From: DATNNN01 sp035601815
GTDB lineage: Bacteria; Pseudomonadota; Alphaproteobacteria; Rhizobiales; Xanthobacteraceae
DNA length: 11,289 nt
NCBI GenBank assembly: GCA_035601815.1
Contig: DATNNN010000210.1
Coordinates: forward strand, 1 to 11,289
Direction of reading: 5' to 3'
Shown: positions 1 to 6,915 of the stretch, piece after piece
How positions within the stretch are numbered: the first letter of the stretch is position 1
How the letters are laid out: the number at the start of each line of letters is the position of its first letter
Program-made: the position numbers and the translations under genes
The notes under the pieces: model-generated
Seen by the model: the letters and a program-made list of their open reading frames with translations, nothing else
Told to the model about the DNA's origin: nothing
The model's database searches: none

Positions 1-2057
1 TCGCCGGTTTCCCCGTCGACGCGCTCCGCATCGGCGTGTGCCGTGTCCGGCGTGCCCTCGGCCTCGTCCTCCGCTTCCTCCGCGACCTCGTCCTCGATCT
101 CTTCGGGTTCGGGCGGCACGATGGTCGGCTGCTGCACCAGCAGCGCCTTCGCGGCCTCGAGGCTCTGCACCTGCTCGCCGCGGTCGATCACGAACGGTTG
201 CTGGCCGCCGACGCTGGCGTCGGCGCTGACCGTGATGGCGACGCGGAAGCGCTGCTCGAGCTCGCGCAAATGCGCGCGCTTGTTGTTGAGCACATAGAGC
301 GCGACCTCGGACCGGGTCCGCACGATCAGATTGTGCGTGGCACCCTTGATCAGCATGTCCTCCAGCGTGCGCAACAGCTGCAGGGTCACCGAGGACACCG
401 AGCGGGTGTGCCCGGTCCCGCCGCAATAGGGGCATTTTTCGGTGGAGCTCTCCAGCACGCTGGTGCGGATGCGCTGGCGCGACATTTCCAGCAGGCCGAA
501 ATGCGAGATGCGGCCGACCTGGATGCGGGCGCGGTCGTGCTTGAGCGCGTCCTTGAGCTTGCGCTCGACGTTTCGGTTGTTGCGCTTCTCGTCCATGTCG
601 ATGAAGTCGATGACGATGAGGCCCGCGAGGTCGCGCAGGCGCAGCTGGCGCGCGATCTCCTCCGCCGCCTCGGAGTTGGTCTTGAGCGCGGTGTCCTCGA
701 TGTGATGCTCGCGCGTGGCGCGGCCGGAGTTGACGTCGATGGAGACCAGCGCCTCGGTCGGGTTGATCACGATGTAGCCGCCGGACTTGAGCTGCACGAT
801 CGGCGAAAACATGGCGTCGAGCTGGTGCTCGATGCCGTGGCGTACGAAGATCGGCTGGGTGTCGCGGTAGGGCTGCACGTTTTTCGCATGGCTCGGCGTG
901 AGCATGCGCATGAATTCCTTGGCCTCCTTGTAGGCCTCGTCGCCGGCGACGATCACCTCGTCGATGTCCTTGTTGTAGAGATCGCGGATGGCGCGCTTGA
1001 CCAGCGAGCCCTCCTCGTAGACGAGCGCCGGCGCGTTCGATTTCAGCGTCAGCTCGCGCACCGTCTCCCACAGGCGGATGAGGTACTCGAAGTCGCGCTT
1101 GATCTCGGCCTTGGTGCGCGAGGCGCCGGCGGTGCGCAGGATGACGCCCATTCCCTCCGGTACTTCAAGGTCTTCGACCAGGTCCTTGAGGCGCTTGCGG
1201 TCGAGTGCGCTGGTGATCTTGCGCGAGATGCCGCCGCCGCGGGCGGTGTTGGGCATGAGCACGGCGTAGCGGCCGGCGAGCGAGAGGTACGTGGTGAGCG
1301 CAGCGCCTTTAGTGCCGCGTTCCTCCTTGACCACCTGCACCAGCATCACCTGCCGGCGTTTGATGACTTCCTGGATCTTGTAGGAGCGGTGCCGGCGCGG
1401 CTGGCGCGTCGGCACTTCCTCGAAGGCGTCGCCGCCCACCTGCTCGACGATGTCTTCCTCCGCCTGCGCCTCGGCGTGCGGCGTCTCGGCGGGGACGGTG
1501 GAGGGGCTTTCGCTGTCCGGCGTCACTTCCGCGACCACCGGGGCCGTGGCCTCCGCCATGACGTCTTGCTGGGCCAGCGCCTCGCTTTCGGCCACCGCCT
1601 CGCCCTCGGCCGCTACCGGCTCAGGCGTGCCGTCCTCGCCGGGCTGAGCGTGGTCGTCGCCGTGATCTTCCGGGTGCTCGCCGGCGGGGGCCGGCTCCGA
1701 CACCGTGGGAGCGGGGAGCGCCGCCCTCGGCCGGCCCCGTCCGCGCGGATGTTCCTCGGCCTCGCGCGCGGCGCGCTCCTCCTCGGCGATGAGCCGCTGC
1801 CGGTCGGCGACCGGGATCTGGTAATAGTCCGGATGGATTTCGCCGAACGCCAGGAAGCCGTGCCGGTTGCCGCCGTAGTCGACGAAGCAGGCCTGCAGCG
1901 ACGGCTCGACCCGGGTGACCTTGGCTAGGTAGATATTGCCGCGCAGTTGCCGGCGGCTCGCGGACTCGAAGTCGAATTCCTCGACGCGGTTGCCGCGCAG
2001 GACCACCACCCGGGTTTCCTCCGGGTGCGAGGCGTCGATAAGCATCTTGTTGGGCAT
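1..2057 (-). CDS. rne: Ribonuclease E (N-terminal 685 codons; C-terminus beyond window)
   Basis: This is the essential endoribonuclease that starts mRNA decay and processes rRNA and tRNA precursors at single-stranded AU-rich sites; it normally scaffolds the degradosome. The protein starts MPNKMLIDAS. The first half of the S1 domain is near residues 38-95, followed by an acidic Ala/Pro/Glu-rich insertion (about 95-220). The S1 domain then resumes (RRQVMLVQVVKEERGTKGAA), followed by the 5'-sensor and DNase I-like regions. Expected Mg2+ ligands are D441 (SIDVNSGR) and D484 (LIVIDFIDM). The Zn-link CPYC is at C542/C545. Spacings D441-D484 (43) and D484-C542 (58) equal those of E. coli D303-D346-C404, so the catalytic core is intact and the whole offset comes from the insertion. 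After about residue 640 an acidic low-complexity tail begins (PPEPEEIEDE), the usual start of the degradosome scaffold, and is cut by the window edge. The ATG at 2057 is preceded by GAGAAAG-type Shine-Dalgarno sequence. RNase G is unlikely because of the insertion and acidic tail. Confidence 0.97.
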   Translation of the reverse strand, partial: MPNKMLIDASHPEETRVVVLRGNRVEEFDFESASRRQLRGNIYLAKVTRVEPSLQACFVDYGGNRHGFLAFGEIHPDYYQIPVADRQRLIAEEERAAREAEEHPRGRGRPRAALPAPTVSEPAPAGEHPEDHGDDHAQPGEDGTPEPVAAEGEAVAESEALAQQDVMAEATAPVVAEVTPDSESPSTVPAETPHAEAQAEEDIVEQVGGDAFEEVPTRQPRRHRSYKIQEVIKRRQVMLVQVVKEERGTKGAALTTYLSLAGRYAVLMPNTARGGGISRKITSALDRKRLKDLVEDLEVPEGMGVILRTAGASRTKAEIKRDFEYLIRLWETVRELTLKSNAPALVYEEGSLVKRAIRDLYNKDIDEVIVAGDEAYKEAKEFMRMLTPSHAKNVQPYRDTQPIFVRHGIEHQLDAMFSPIVQLKSGGYIVINPTEALVSIDVNSGRATREHHIEDTALKTNSEAAEEIARQLRLRDLAGLIVIDFIDMDEKRNNRNVERKLKDALKHDRARIQVGRISHFGLLEMSRQRIRTSVLESSTEKCPYCGGTGHTRSVSSVTLQLLRTLEDMLIKGATHNLIVRTRSEVALYVLNNKRAHLRELEQRFRVAITVSADASVGGQQPFVIDRGEQVQSLEAAKALLVQQPTIVPPEPEEIEDEVAEEAEDEAEGTPDTAHADAERVDGETG

Positions 2058-2069
2058 GGGAATCTTTCT

Positions 2070-2090
2070 CGGCGCGCGTCTTTCGCGCCG
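2070..2090 (-). promoter_or_regulatory. Hairpin immediately upstream of the rne ribosome binding site
   Basis: A 7-bp perfect GC stem (CGGCGCG paired with CGCGCCG) with a 7-nt purine-rich loop AAAGACG on the rne-sense strand. It ends 12 nt before the start codon, abutting the GAGAAAG ribosome binding segment. It could modulate ribosome access or RNase E self-cleavage. It has no U-run, so it is not a classical terminator. Regulatory function is inferred from position only. Confidence 0.35.
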
Positions 2091-2251
2091 GGGCTGCGCG
2101 CGCGGGCTAAGCCGCTCGCGCGCGAGAGGATGGGGGAACGGTCGAAGCCGTCGCCGGCGCGGACGCCGCGCGGGAGAAAACACGCACTCTCCGGAAGCTT
2201 GCGAATTGCTCCGGTGAAAATGAATTCGTCCATGGGCCTCGACCAATGGCA

Positions 2252-2266
2252 GACGGAAATTCCGTC
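2252..2266. promoter_or_regulatory. Perfect 15-bp dyad upstream of rne (candidate operator)
   Basis: GACGGAA-A-TTCCGTC reads the same on both strands around a single central base. It lies 195 bp upstream of the rne start in gene-free DNA. The length and compact symmetry are typical of a dimeric repressor site, but I recognise no regulator consensus. Chance is possible in a 400-bp region already rich in dyads. Confidence 0.3.
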
Positions 2267-2350
2267 CGGGCACGGCTGCCGCTTCGGGCGTGCGCCCCGC
2301 GCGCAGGTGCCCTCCGGCACCGGTCGCGTCGTGGGGCGGGCGCGTCAGGT

Positions 2351-2369
2351 GAATCGCCGGTGGCGATTC
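2351..2369. repeat. Perfect 8-bp inverted repeat with 3-nt loop
   Basis: GAATCGCC and GGCGATTC flank a GGT centre, giving a tight hairpin on either strand. It lies 85 bp past the stop codon of the small membrane protein gene and about 290 bp upstream of rne, and it is not followed by a T-run on the minus strand. It could be the transcript end of the upstream gene (Rho-assisted) or part of the rne leader fold. Confidence 0.4.
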
Positions 2370-2453
2370 CGCAGCGCAGCCCATGCGCGAGCCATTTCTA
2401 GGCCCGCGCCGGGCGGTTGGCAAGCATCGCGGGCAGGAGTGGGAGTGCCGGTC

Positions 2454-2735
2454 TTATGGGCGCTCGTCGCGGCCGCGCTCGATCTCGCGCGGCTGCACCA
2501 CTCGGTATTCCCCCTCGATGACCTCGGCGCGGCCGGCCGGGCGGCGGCCGCCGAACAGGTAATAGAGCGCGCCGGCGACAAGCGCGATGGGGACGACGAT
2601 CAGGAGCACGGTCAGGGTGAGGAACAGGATGGCGGCGATGAGCAGCGCAGCGGCACCGGCGGCCAGCAATACCTTCCACCCCGACAACCGAACCACCCGC
2701 ACATGGACTTGGCTCTTCACGGGCTCGCTCTCCAT
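2454..2735 (-). CDS. Small two-helix membrane protein, function unknown
   Basis: A 93-residue protein of unknown function. Residues 1-19 are polar. A roughly 41-residue hydrophobic block (21-61) is long enough for two closely spaced transmembrane helices (AAGAAALLIAAILFLTLTV and then LLIVVPIALVAGALYYLF). A basic GGRRP stop follows, then a polar tail containing VIEGEYRVV. Such short membrane proteins with a VIEGEY-like tail are, as far as I recall, seen as hypotheticals in related alphaproteobacteria. I chose ATG 2735 because GAAGAAG sits 7 nt upstream; an adjacent TTG at 2738 would add one residue but fits the ribosome site less well. It starts 87 nt after the desaturase stop on the same strand, so co-transcription is plausible. 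No catalytic motif is visible. Confidence 0.75.
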   Translation of the reverse strand: MESEPVKSQVHVRVVRLSGWKVLLAAGAAALLIAAILFLTLTVLLIVVPIALVAGALYYLFGGRRPAGRAEVIEGEYRVVQPREIERGRDERP

Positions 2736-2813
2736 CAAGCGACTTCTTCAAGAATACGCACAAGGGATTCTGGAGACTCGATCATTACCTCGTGCCCGGG
2801 CACGCAGATCGAT

Positions 2814-2833
2814 AGACGCTGACTATAGCGTCT
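2814..2833 (-). terminator. Hairpin overlapping the desaturase stop codon (weak terminator candidate)
   Basis: AGACGC and GCGTCT can pair with an 8-nt loop. The left arm lies in the last codons of the desaturase, and the TAG stop is in the loop. No U-run follows on the minus strand, so intrinsic termination would be poor. It may instead protect or attenuate the transcript between the desaturase and the small membrane protein gene. Confidence 0.3.
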
Positions 2834-3830
2834 TTTCGGGCTCTTGCGCCGCGCGCGTCGCGAGCCGGGTGTGCTCGGCGCGGGCCGCGGACAGGCCCGG
2901 CGCCGGCAACGCCACCCGGGTCGCCAATCCAAGCATTTCCAGGAGGCGGATGACCGCGTAGGTCGTGTCGAGCTCCCACCAGCGATGGCCGAAGCGCGCC
3001 GAGCGCGGATCCGCGTGGTGGTTGTTGTGCCAACCCTCGCCGTTGGCGAAGTAGCCGAGGATGAGGTGGTTGCGGCTGCCCTCGTCGGTCTCGTAGTTGC
3101 GATAGCCGAAGCGGTGGGTCACCGAGTTCACGGCCCAGGTCGCGTGCCATTGCACCACGGTGCGCACGAACACGCCCCACACGAGGCAGCTGAAGCCGAA
3201 CTGAGTGGCCTGGCTCGAGGTTCCGCCGAGCGCGAGCTCGGCCGCGAAGCCGCCGCCGAAGAACACCAGCCACGAAAGTAGATTGACCCAGACGTACAAG
3301 AGGCTGTTCTCGAACGTCGCGTAGAATGGGTCGCGGATCAGGTCCTTGGCGTAGTTGTCGTACATGAGGTGGCGATTCGGATTTTGGATCAGCAGCCAGC
3401 CCATATGACCCCAGAAGAAGCTCGCCGCCGGACTGTGCACGTCGAGTTCCTCATCGGCGTGCTCGTGATGCCAGCGGTGGGTCGCCACCCAGCGCACCGG
3501 CGTGTCCTGCGCGCAGCACACCGCGAGGATGGCGACGCTGCGCTCGAGCCACTTCGGGCAGGCGAAGGCGCGGTGGGTCAACAGCCGGTGATAGCAGAAG
3601 CTGATTCCGAGCGCCCCGATCAGAAAATAGCCGAGGACCGCGAGCACGACGCCGGTCCAGCTGAAGAACCAGGGCACGAAGGCGAGCGCCGCCGCCAGGT
3701 GATAGCCGACGAACGGAATGACGTAGTGCCAGATAATCCGGCGGCGAGCCGCCGGTACGGGCGCTTGTTGTACCGGGTTGCCGCTCGCGGCGCGGGTCGT
3801 CTCGGTATCGATGCGAGGCAGGACATTCAT
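2823..3830 (-). CDS. Membrane fatty acid desaturase (acyl-CoA / acyl-lipid delta-9 type)
   Basis: A 335-residue integral-membrane di-iron desaturase that would introduce a cis double bond, probably at delta-9, into an acyl chain using O2 and reduced electron carriers, adjusting membrane fluidity. All histidine boxes of the OLE1/stearoyl-CoA desaturase family are visible: H81-RLLT-H86, H118-RW-H121-H122, and H268-NN-H271-H272. The NSVTHRFG segment supplies the N235/H239 ligand pair. Hydrophobic stretches at about 35-55, 58-78, 175-200 and 208-225 give the expected four membrane passes. There is no C-terminal cytochrome b5 domain, so an external ferredoxin or cytochrome would be needed. The start ATG has no strong Shine-Dalgarno. 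The gene begins 48 nt after the knottin-like gene and probably shares its transcript. Exact substrate (acyl-CoA versus phospholipid) and regioselectivity cannot be read from sequence. Confidence 0.93.
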   Translation of the reverse strand: MNVLPRIDTETTRAASGNPVQQAPVPAARRRIIWHYVIPFVGYHLAAALAFVPWFFSWTGVVLAVLGYFLIGALGISFCYHRLLTHRAFACPKWLERSVAILAVCCAQDTPVRWVATHRWHHEHADEELDVHSPAASFFWGHMGWLLIQNPNRHLMYDNYAKDLIRDPFYATFENSLLYVWVNLLSWLVFFGGGFAAELALGGTSSQATQFGFSCLVWGVFVRTVVQWHATWAVNSVTHRFGYRNYETDEGSRNHLILGYFANGEGWHNNHHADPRSARFGHRWWELDTTYAVIRLLEMLGLATRVALPAPGLSAARAEHTRLATRAAQEPEKTL

Positions 3831-3878
3831 CGATTCAAGGTCTAACAGCGCACGATCACTTTGAGCAAGCGTGCAACG

Positions 3879-4142
3879 TCACCGGCATACGCCGGGGGCG
3901 CCGCTACAGGCCGTGGGCGCGCAACAGGGAGTGGAACCCGGCGCGCACGTGACCCCGCGCGGCAGGCATACGTCGACCGGGACGGACGGACGCGCCGCCG
4001 GCGGCGCCGCGGGGACCGTGGCCGGAGGCGGGACGGCCGGCGCCGGGATCGTGGATTGTGCTGGATCGACTCGGGGTTGCGCGCCGATGCTCGCCGGCAG
4101 GATGAGCGCCAAGGCGAGCACGCCAAGGGCAATGAGCCTCAT
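3879..4142 (-). CDS. Small secreted protein with C-terminal six-cysteine knottin-like module
   Basis: An 87-residue predicted exported protein. Residues 1-21 form a clean signal peptide (MRLIALGVLALALILPASIGA, likely cleavage before Q22). Residues 22-57 are a Pro/Ala/Val linker. Residues 58-87 hold six cysteines at 59, 66, 73, 74, 79 and 86, that is C-x6-C-x6-CC-x4-C-x6-C, with Gly/Pro-rich loops. This spacing matches the inhibitor-cystine-knot framework found in eukaryotic peptide toxins and protease inhibitors. Codons are strongly G/C at third positions, as in neighbouring genes, supporting real coding. No clear Shine-Dalgarno precedes the ATG. The gene is divergent from amiC with a 101-bp gap and lies 48 nt upstream of the desaturase. 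I do not recognise a named family. The knot topology is inferred from cysteine spacing alone; it could also be a simple disulfide-rich or metal-binding tail. Confidence 0.7.
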   Translation of the reverse strand: MRLIALGVLALALILPASIGAQPRVDPAQSTIPAPAVPPPATVPAAPPAARPSVPVDVCLPRGVTCAPGSTPCCAPTACSGAPGVCR

Positions 4143-4243
4143 GGCCGCAAGTTAGCACGGCCCTACGGGGGCGCGGGGCGCAAGGTCCGGTTAACCACGG
4201 AGCGTTATCCCAAGAGCAGGGGAACTACGCTCGGGCAGGGTTC
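4143..4243. promoter_or_regulatory. Divergent promoter region between the knottin-like gene and amiC
   Basis: These 101 bp must carry the promoters of both outward-facing transcripts. I could not assign convincing -35/-10 pairs by eye. The only recognisable element is TTAACCAC at 4191-4198. It differs at one position from TTAACCAT, a half-site used by the alphaproteobacterial cell-cycle regulator CtrA, and a TTAT follows nine bases later. Confidence 0.45.
4191..4198 (+). promoter_or_regulatory. Possible CtrA half-site upstream of amiC
   Basis: TTAACCAC matches seven of eight positions of the CtrA half-site TTAACCAT. Septal amidases are sensible cell-cycle targets, which makes the site attractive. 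A single 8-bp near-match is weak evidence, and no full TTAA-N7-TTAA is present. Confidence 0.22.
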
Positions 4244-5488
4244 ATGCGTCCCGCTCATTTCATTCTGCTGATTGCGCTCGGCGCGTTCGCGCCCGCCATC
4301 GCCGACGCCGTCGAGCGCACGCCCACGCCTAAGGCCCAGGCGAAAGCCAAAGGCGGCGTGATCGCGCTCGACGCGCGGCTTGCCGGCGACGACAAGCGCA
4401 CGCGCCTCGTGGTCGACTTGAGCCGCGAGGTTGCCGTCGCCGCCTTCGCGCTCGCCGATCCCTACCGCGTGGTGGTGGATCTCCCCGGCGTCACCTTCGA
4501 TTTCGCCGCTGGCGCCGGCCGCGACGGCCGCGGCCTCGTCTCCGCTTTTCGCTACGGCATGATCGCGCCCGGCAAGGGGCGCATCGTCATCGACGCGCGC
4601 GAGCCGGTGAACATCGACAAGGCCTACGTGCTGCCGCCGTTCGAGAGCCAGCCGGCGCGTCTCGTTGTCGAGCTCTCGCGCACCGACCGCGCGAGCTTCT
4701 TGAAGCGCGTGGTGCTGCAGCCGCGCGCCGAGGGCGCCAAGAAACCCGAGCGCGATGCGGCGGCGGCGCGCGACGCCCGGCCGGTGGTGGTCATCGATCC
4801 CGGCCATGGCGGCATCGATTCCGGCGCGGTCGCTCGCGGCGGCGGCGAGGAGAAGGAGATCGTGCTCGCGGTCGCGCTGAAGCTACGCGAGCGCCTCGAG
4901 CGCAGCGGCCGCTACAAGGTGGTGATGACGCGGGCCGACGACAGCTTCGTGCCGCTCGCCGAGCGCGTGAAGGTCGCGCGCTCGAGCGCCGCTTCGCTCT
5001 TCGTCTCGATCCACGCCGACGCCATGCCGCGGCGTGACCACGAGGTGCGCGGCGCCACCGTCTTCACCGTGTCGGAGCGCGCCTCCGACGCCGAGGCGCA
5101 GCGCGTCGCCGACCGCGAGAACAAGGCCGACCTCATCGCCGGCATCGATCTCTCCGACGAGAACGACGACGTCGCTGGCATCCTGTTCGATCTCGCCCAC
5201 CGCGAGACGCGCAACTTCTCCGCGCTGTTCGCGCGCACCCTCGTCGGCCAGATGAAGGCCGCGACCCAGTTGCACGCGACGCCAATCAAATCGGCGGGCT
5301 TCAAGGTGCTGAAAGCGCCCGACGTGCCGTCGGTGCTGATTGAGCTCGGTTTTCTCTCCAACAGCGACGACCAGAAGCAGCTTCGCTCCGAGGCCTGGCG
5401 CGACAAGATGGCGGACTCTATGCTCGCTTCCATCGAGGTGTTCTTCGCGACCCGCGCCACCGCCAGCCAGAACCGCGCCGCCAACTGA
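4244..5488 (+). CDS. amiC: N-acetylmuramoyl-L-alanine amidase (AMIN + Amidase_3), exported
   Basis: A 414-residue periplasmic zinc amidase that cleaves the amide bond between N-acetylmuramic acid and L-alanine, splitting septal peptidoglycan during daughter-cell separation. The signal peptide is MRPAHFILLIALGAFAPAIA (about 1-22). An AMIN peptidoglycan/envelope-targeting domain spans about 38-147. A short linker leads to the Amidase_3 catalytic domain (about 180-402). Visible zinc ligands are H188 (DPGHGG), E203 (EEKEIVL) and H257 (SIHADA); the catalytic glutamate is E367 (VLIELGFLSN). The segment at about 285-335 (ENKADLIAGIDLS) resembles the AmiA/B/C region containing the autoinhibitory helix, so activation by an EnvC/NlpD-type LytM factor is expected. 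No LysM repeat follows. The start ATG has an AGGG four to seven bases upstream. It leads a plus-strand group followed after 55 nt by a TPR gene, rather than directly by the PBP1A gene. Confidence 0.95.
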   Translation: MRPAHFILLIALGAFAPAIADAVERTPTPKAQAKAKGGVIALDARLAGDDKRTRLVVDLSREVAVAAFALADPYRVVVDLPGVTFDFAAGAGRDGRGLVSAFRYGMIAPGKGRIVIDAREPVNIDKAYVLPPFESQPARLVVELSRTDRASFLKRVVLQPRAEGAKKPERDAAAARDARPVVVIDPGHGGIDSGAVARGGGEEKEIVLAVALKLRERLERSGRYKVVMTRADDSFVPLAERVKVARSSAASLFVSIHADAMPRRDHEVRGATVFTVSERASDAEAQRVADRENKADLIAGIDLSDENDDVAGILFDLAHRETRNFSALFARTLVGQMKAATQLHATPIKSAGFKVLKAPDVPSVLIELGFLSNSDDQKQLRSEAWRDKMADSMLASIEVFFATRATASQNRAAN

Positions 5489-5543
5489 CCGGCCTTCGCC
5501 TCGCAAGCGCCGCGGGCTATGCTCCCGGCCCGCGGGAGGCGGC

Positions 5544-6854
5544 ATGCGACGACTGGCGATGACAGGCCTGATGCTCGCGGCGCTGATGCCGGGCGCCGCG
5601 GCCGACGATCGTGAGGACTGCGGCAAGGTTGTGGGCGATCCGCTCTCCGCCTGCGCTCGCGCCATCGCGTCCGGCCGCTACGAGGGCGCCGATCTGGCCG
5701 GCCTGCATTACTATCGCGGCCTCGCCTGGCACCGCCGCGGCGCCTTCGACCAATCCATCGTCGACTTCGGCGAGGCGCTCAAGGATCGCTCGCAGAGCGT
5801 CGCGGCCTTCGCCGCGCGCGGCGACGCCTACGCGCTCAAGGGCGACTTCGGCCGCGCCGTCGATGATTACAACGCGGCGCTGAAGATCGATCCCAATCAC
5901 GCCGGCGCGCTGACGAGCCGGGGCTCAGCCTATGGCAGGCTCGGCCTCCACGCCCGCGCGCTTGCCGATCTCAATCGCGCGGCCGAGCTCAGTCCGAAGA
6001 GCGCGGCGGTGCTCAACAGTCGCGGCACGTTCTACGCCCGCACCGGCGATTACGATCGCGCCATCGAGGACTACGGGCGGGCACTCGCCGTCGAGCCGGC
6101 CTACGCCGCCGCCTGGGGCAACCGCGGCTATGCTCGCTACAACAAGCGCGACTACGACGGCGCGCTCGCCGACTACAGCGAGGCGGTCCGCCTCGGGGCG
6201 CGCGGCCCGGCTGTCTTCGCGGCCCGCGCCCGCGTCTATCAGGCTAAGGGCGACTTTGCCCGCGCCGTCGCCGACTACGACGAGGCGTTGAGCCGCGCCC
6301 CCGGTGATCCCCGCCTGCACAACGAGCGCGGCATCGCCCAGGAGAACAACAAGGACTACGAGCGGGCGCTCGCCGACTATAGCGCCGCCATCCGCCTCGA
6401 TCCGAACATGGCGCAAGCCTGGCGCAACCGCGCCGACGTGTATGACACCTGGCGCGATTATGCCCGCGCCATCGCCGACTACGACGAGGCGATTCGGCTC
6501 GAGCCGCAGAACGCCGACGCGTTCGTCGGCCGTTGCCGGTCGCTCGCGGCGCAAGGGCGCGAACTTGCTGCGGCGCGCGCCGATTGCGACGCGGCGCTGC
6601 GCCTGAAGCCGCATGCCGCCGCCGCGCTCGACGCCCGCGGCCTGGTCAATCTGAAAGCGGGCGCGGTCGCCGCCGCCATCGCCGATTACGAGGCGGCGCT
6701 CAAGCTCGAGCCCAAGCGCGCCAGCGCCCTCTACGGCCGCGCCATTGCCCGCCTGAAGCGCGGCGATTTCGTCGGCGGCAACGCCGATCTCAATGCCGCG
6801 AGCGCGATCGAGGCCAATATCGGCGAGGAGTTCGCGCGTTATGGGGTGCGTTAG
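5544..6854 (+). CDS. Exported TPR solenoid protein (about 11 repeats)
   Basis: A 436-residue protein made almost entirely of tetratricopeptide repeats, expected to act as a periplasmic or surface protein-interaction scaffold; no enzymatic domain is seen. A signal peptide covers residues 1-20 (LMLAALMPGAAA, cleavage before DD). C26 and C37 may form a disulfide in the N-terminal cap. From about residue 52 onward eleven 34-residue units follow with the W/Y-N-RG, Y/F-A-K-DY, RAIADY-EAI-L-P pattern, ending near 425. The chosen ATG at 5544 has GGGAGG four bases upstream and exposes the signal peptide; the open frame extends further upstream, but only as an overlap inside amiC. It lies 55 nt after amiC and 61 nt before a second TPR gene on the same strand. 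Repeats are more diverged than in that neighbour. The binding partner is unknown. Confidence 0.9.
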   Translation: MRRLAMTGLMLAALMPGAAADDREDCGKVVGDPLSACARAIASGRYEGADLAGLHYYRGLAWHRRGAFDQSIVDFGEALKDRSQSVAAFAARGDAYALKGDFGRAVDDYNAALKIDPNHAGALTSRGSAYGRLGLHARALADLNRAAELSPKSAAVLNSRGTFYARTGDYDRAIEDYGRALAVEPAYAAAWGNRGYARYNKRDYDGALADYSEAVRLGARGPAVFAARARVYQAKGDFARAVADYDEALSRAPGDPRLHNERGIAQENNKDYERALADYSAAIRLDPNMAQAWRNRADVYDTWRDYARAIADYDEAIRLEPQNADAFVGRCRSLAAQGRELAAARADCDAALRLKPHAAAALDARGLVNLKAGAVAAAIADYEAALKLEPKRASALYGRAIARLKRGDFVGGNADLNAASAIEANIGEEFARYGVR

Positions 6855-6915
6855 GATGGGGCGGCGGGGTCCTGCTAGTTTCGTCCGCCCGCGATCTGCA
6901 AAGCCGGAGGGAAGC

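Larger units (their letters stand above)
2058..2453 (-). other. Gene-free 396-bp rne leader / intergenic region rich in dyads
   Basis: No convincing gene is present: reading frames crossing it are either out of frame with RNase E and overlap its start, or lack any recognisable protein character. It holds several inverted repeats (listed separately at 2070-2090, 2252-2266 and 2351-2369) and a weaker GGAGA/TCTCC pair near 2173-2193. In E. coli a long structured 5' UTR of rne mediates autoregulation by RNase E. A similar role here is inference, because I cannot place the transcription start. Confidence 0.5.

Noticed and set aside
36..1928. A 630-codon open frame on the plus strand
   Set aside because: It is antisense to rne, whose catalytic motifs are all in the minus frame. 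Long antisense frames are expected in GC-rich coding DNA, and its translation is Leu/Arg/Asp-rich with no domain.
1925..2320. 131-codon minus-strand frame overlapping the rne start
   Set aside because: It is out of frame with RNase E over its last 130 bases, has no Shine-Dalgarno or domain, and becomes Ser/Arg-rich where it shadows rne.
5340..5543. Upstream extension of the first TPR gene into amiC
   Set aside because: It would add 68 residues in an alternative frame of amiC and bury the signal peptide; ATG 5544 has GGGAGG just upstream.
4205..5665. Minus-strand frames across amiC
   Set aside because: Antisense shadows of a gene with every zinc and catalytic residue in the plus frame; no domains and His/Arg/Gly-rich composition.
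6793..6915. Upstream extension of the second TPR gene
   Set aside because: It overlaps the first TPR gene and hides the signal peptide; ATG 6916 has GGAGGG at proper distance.
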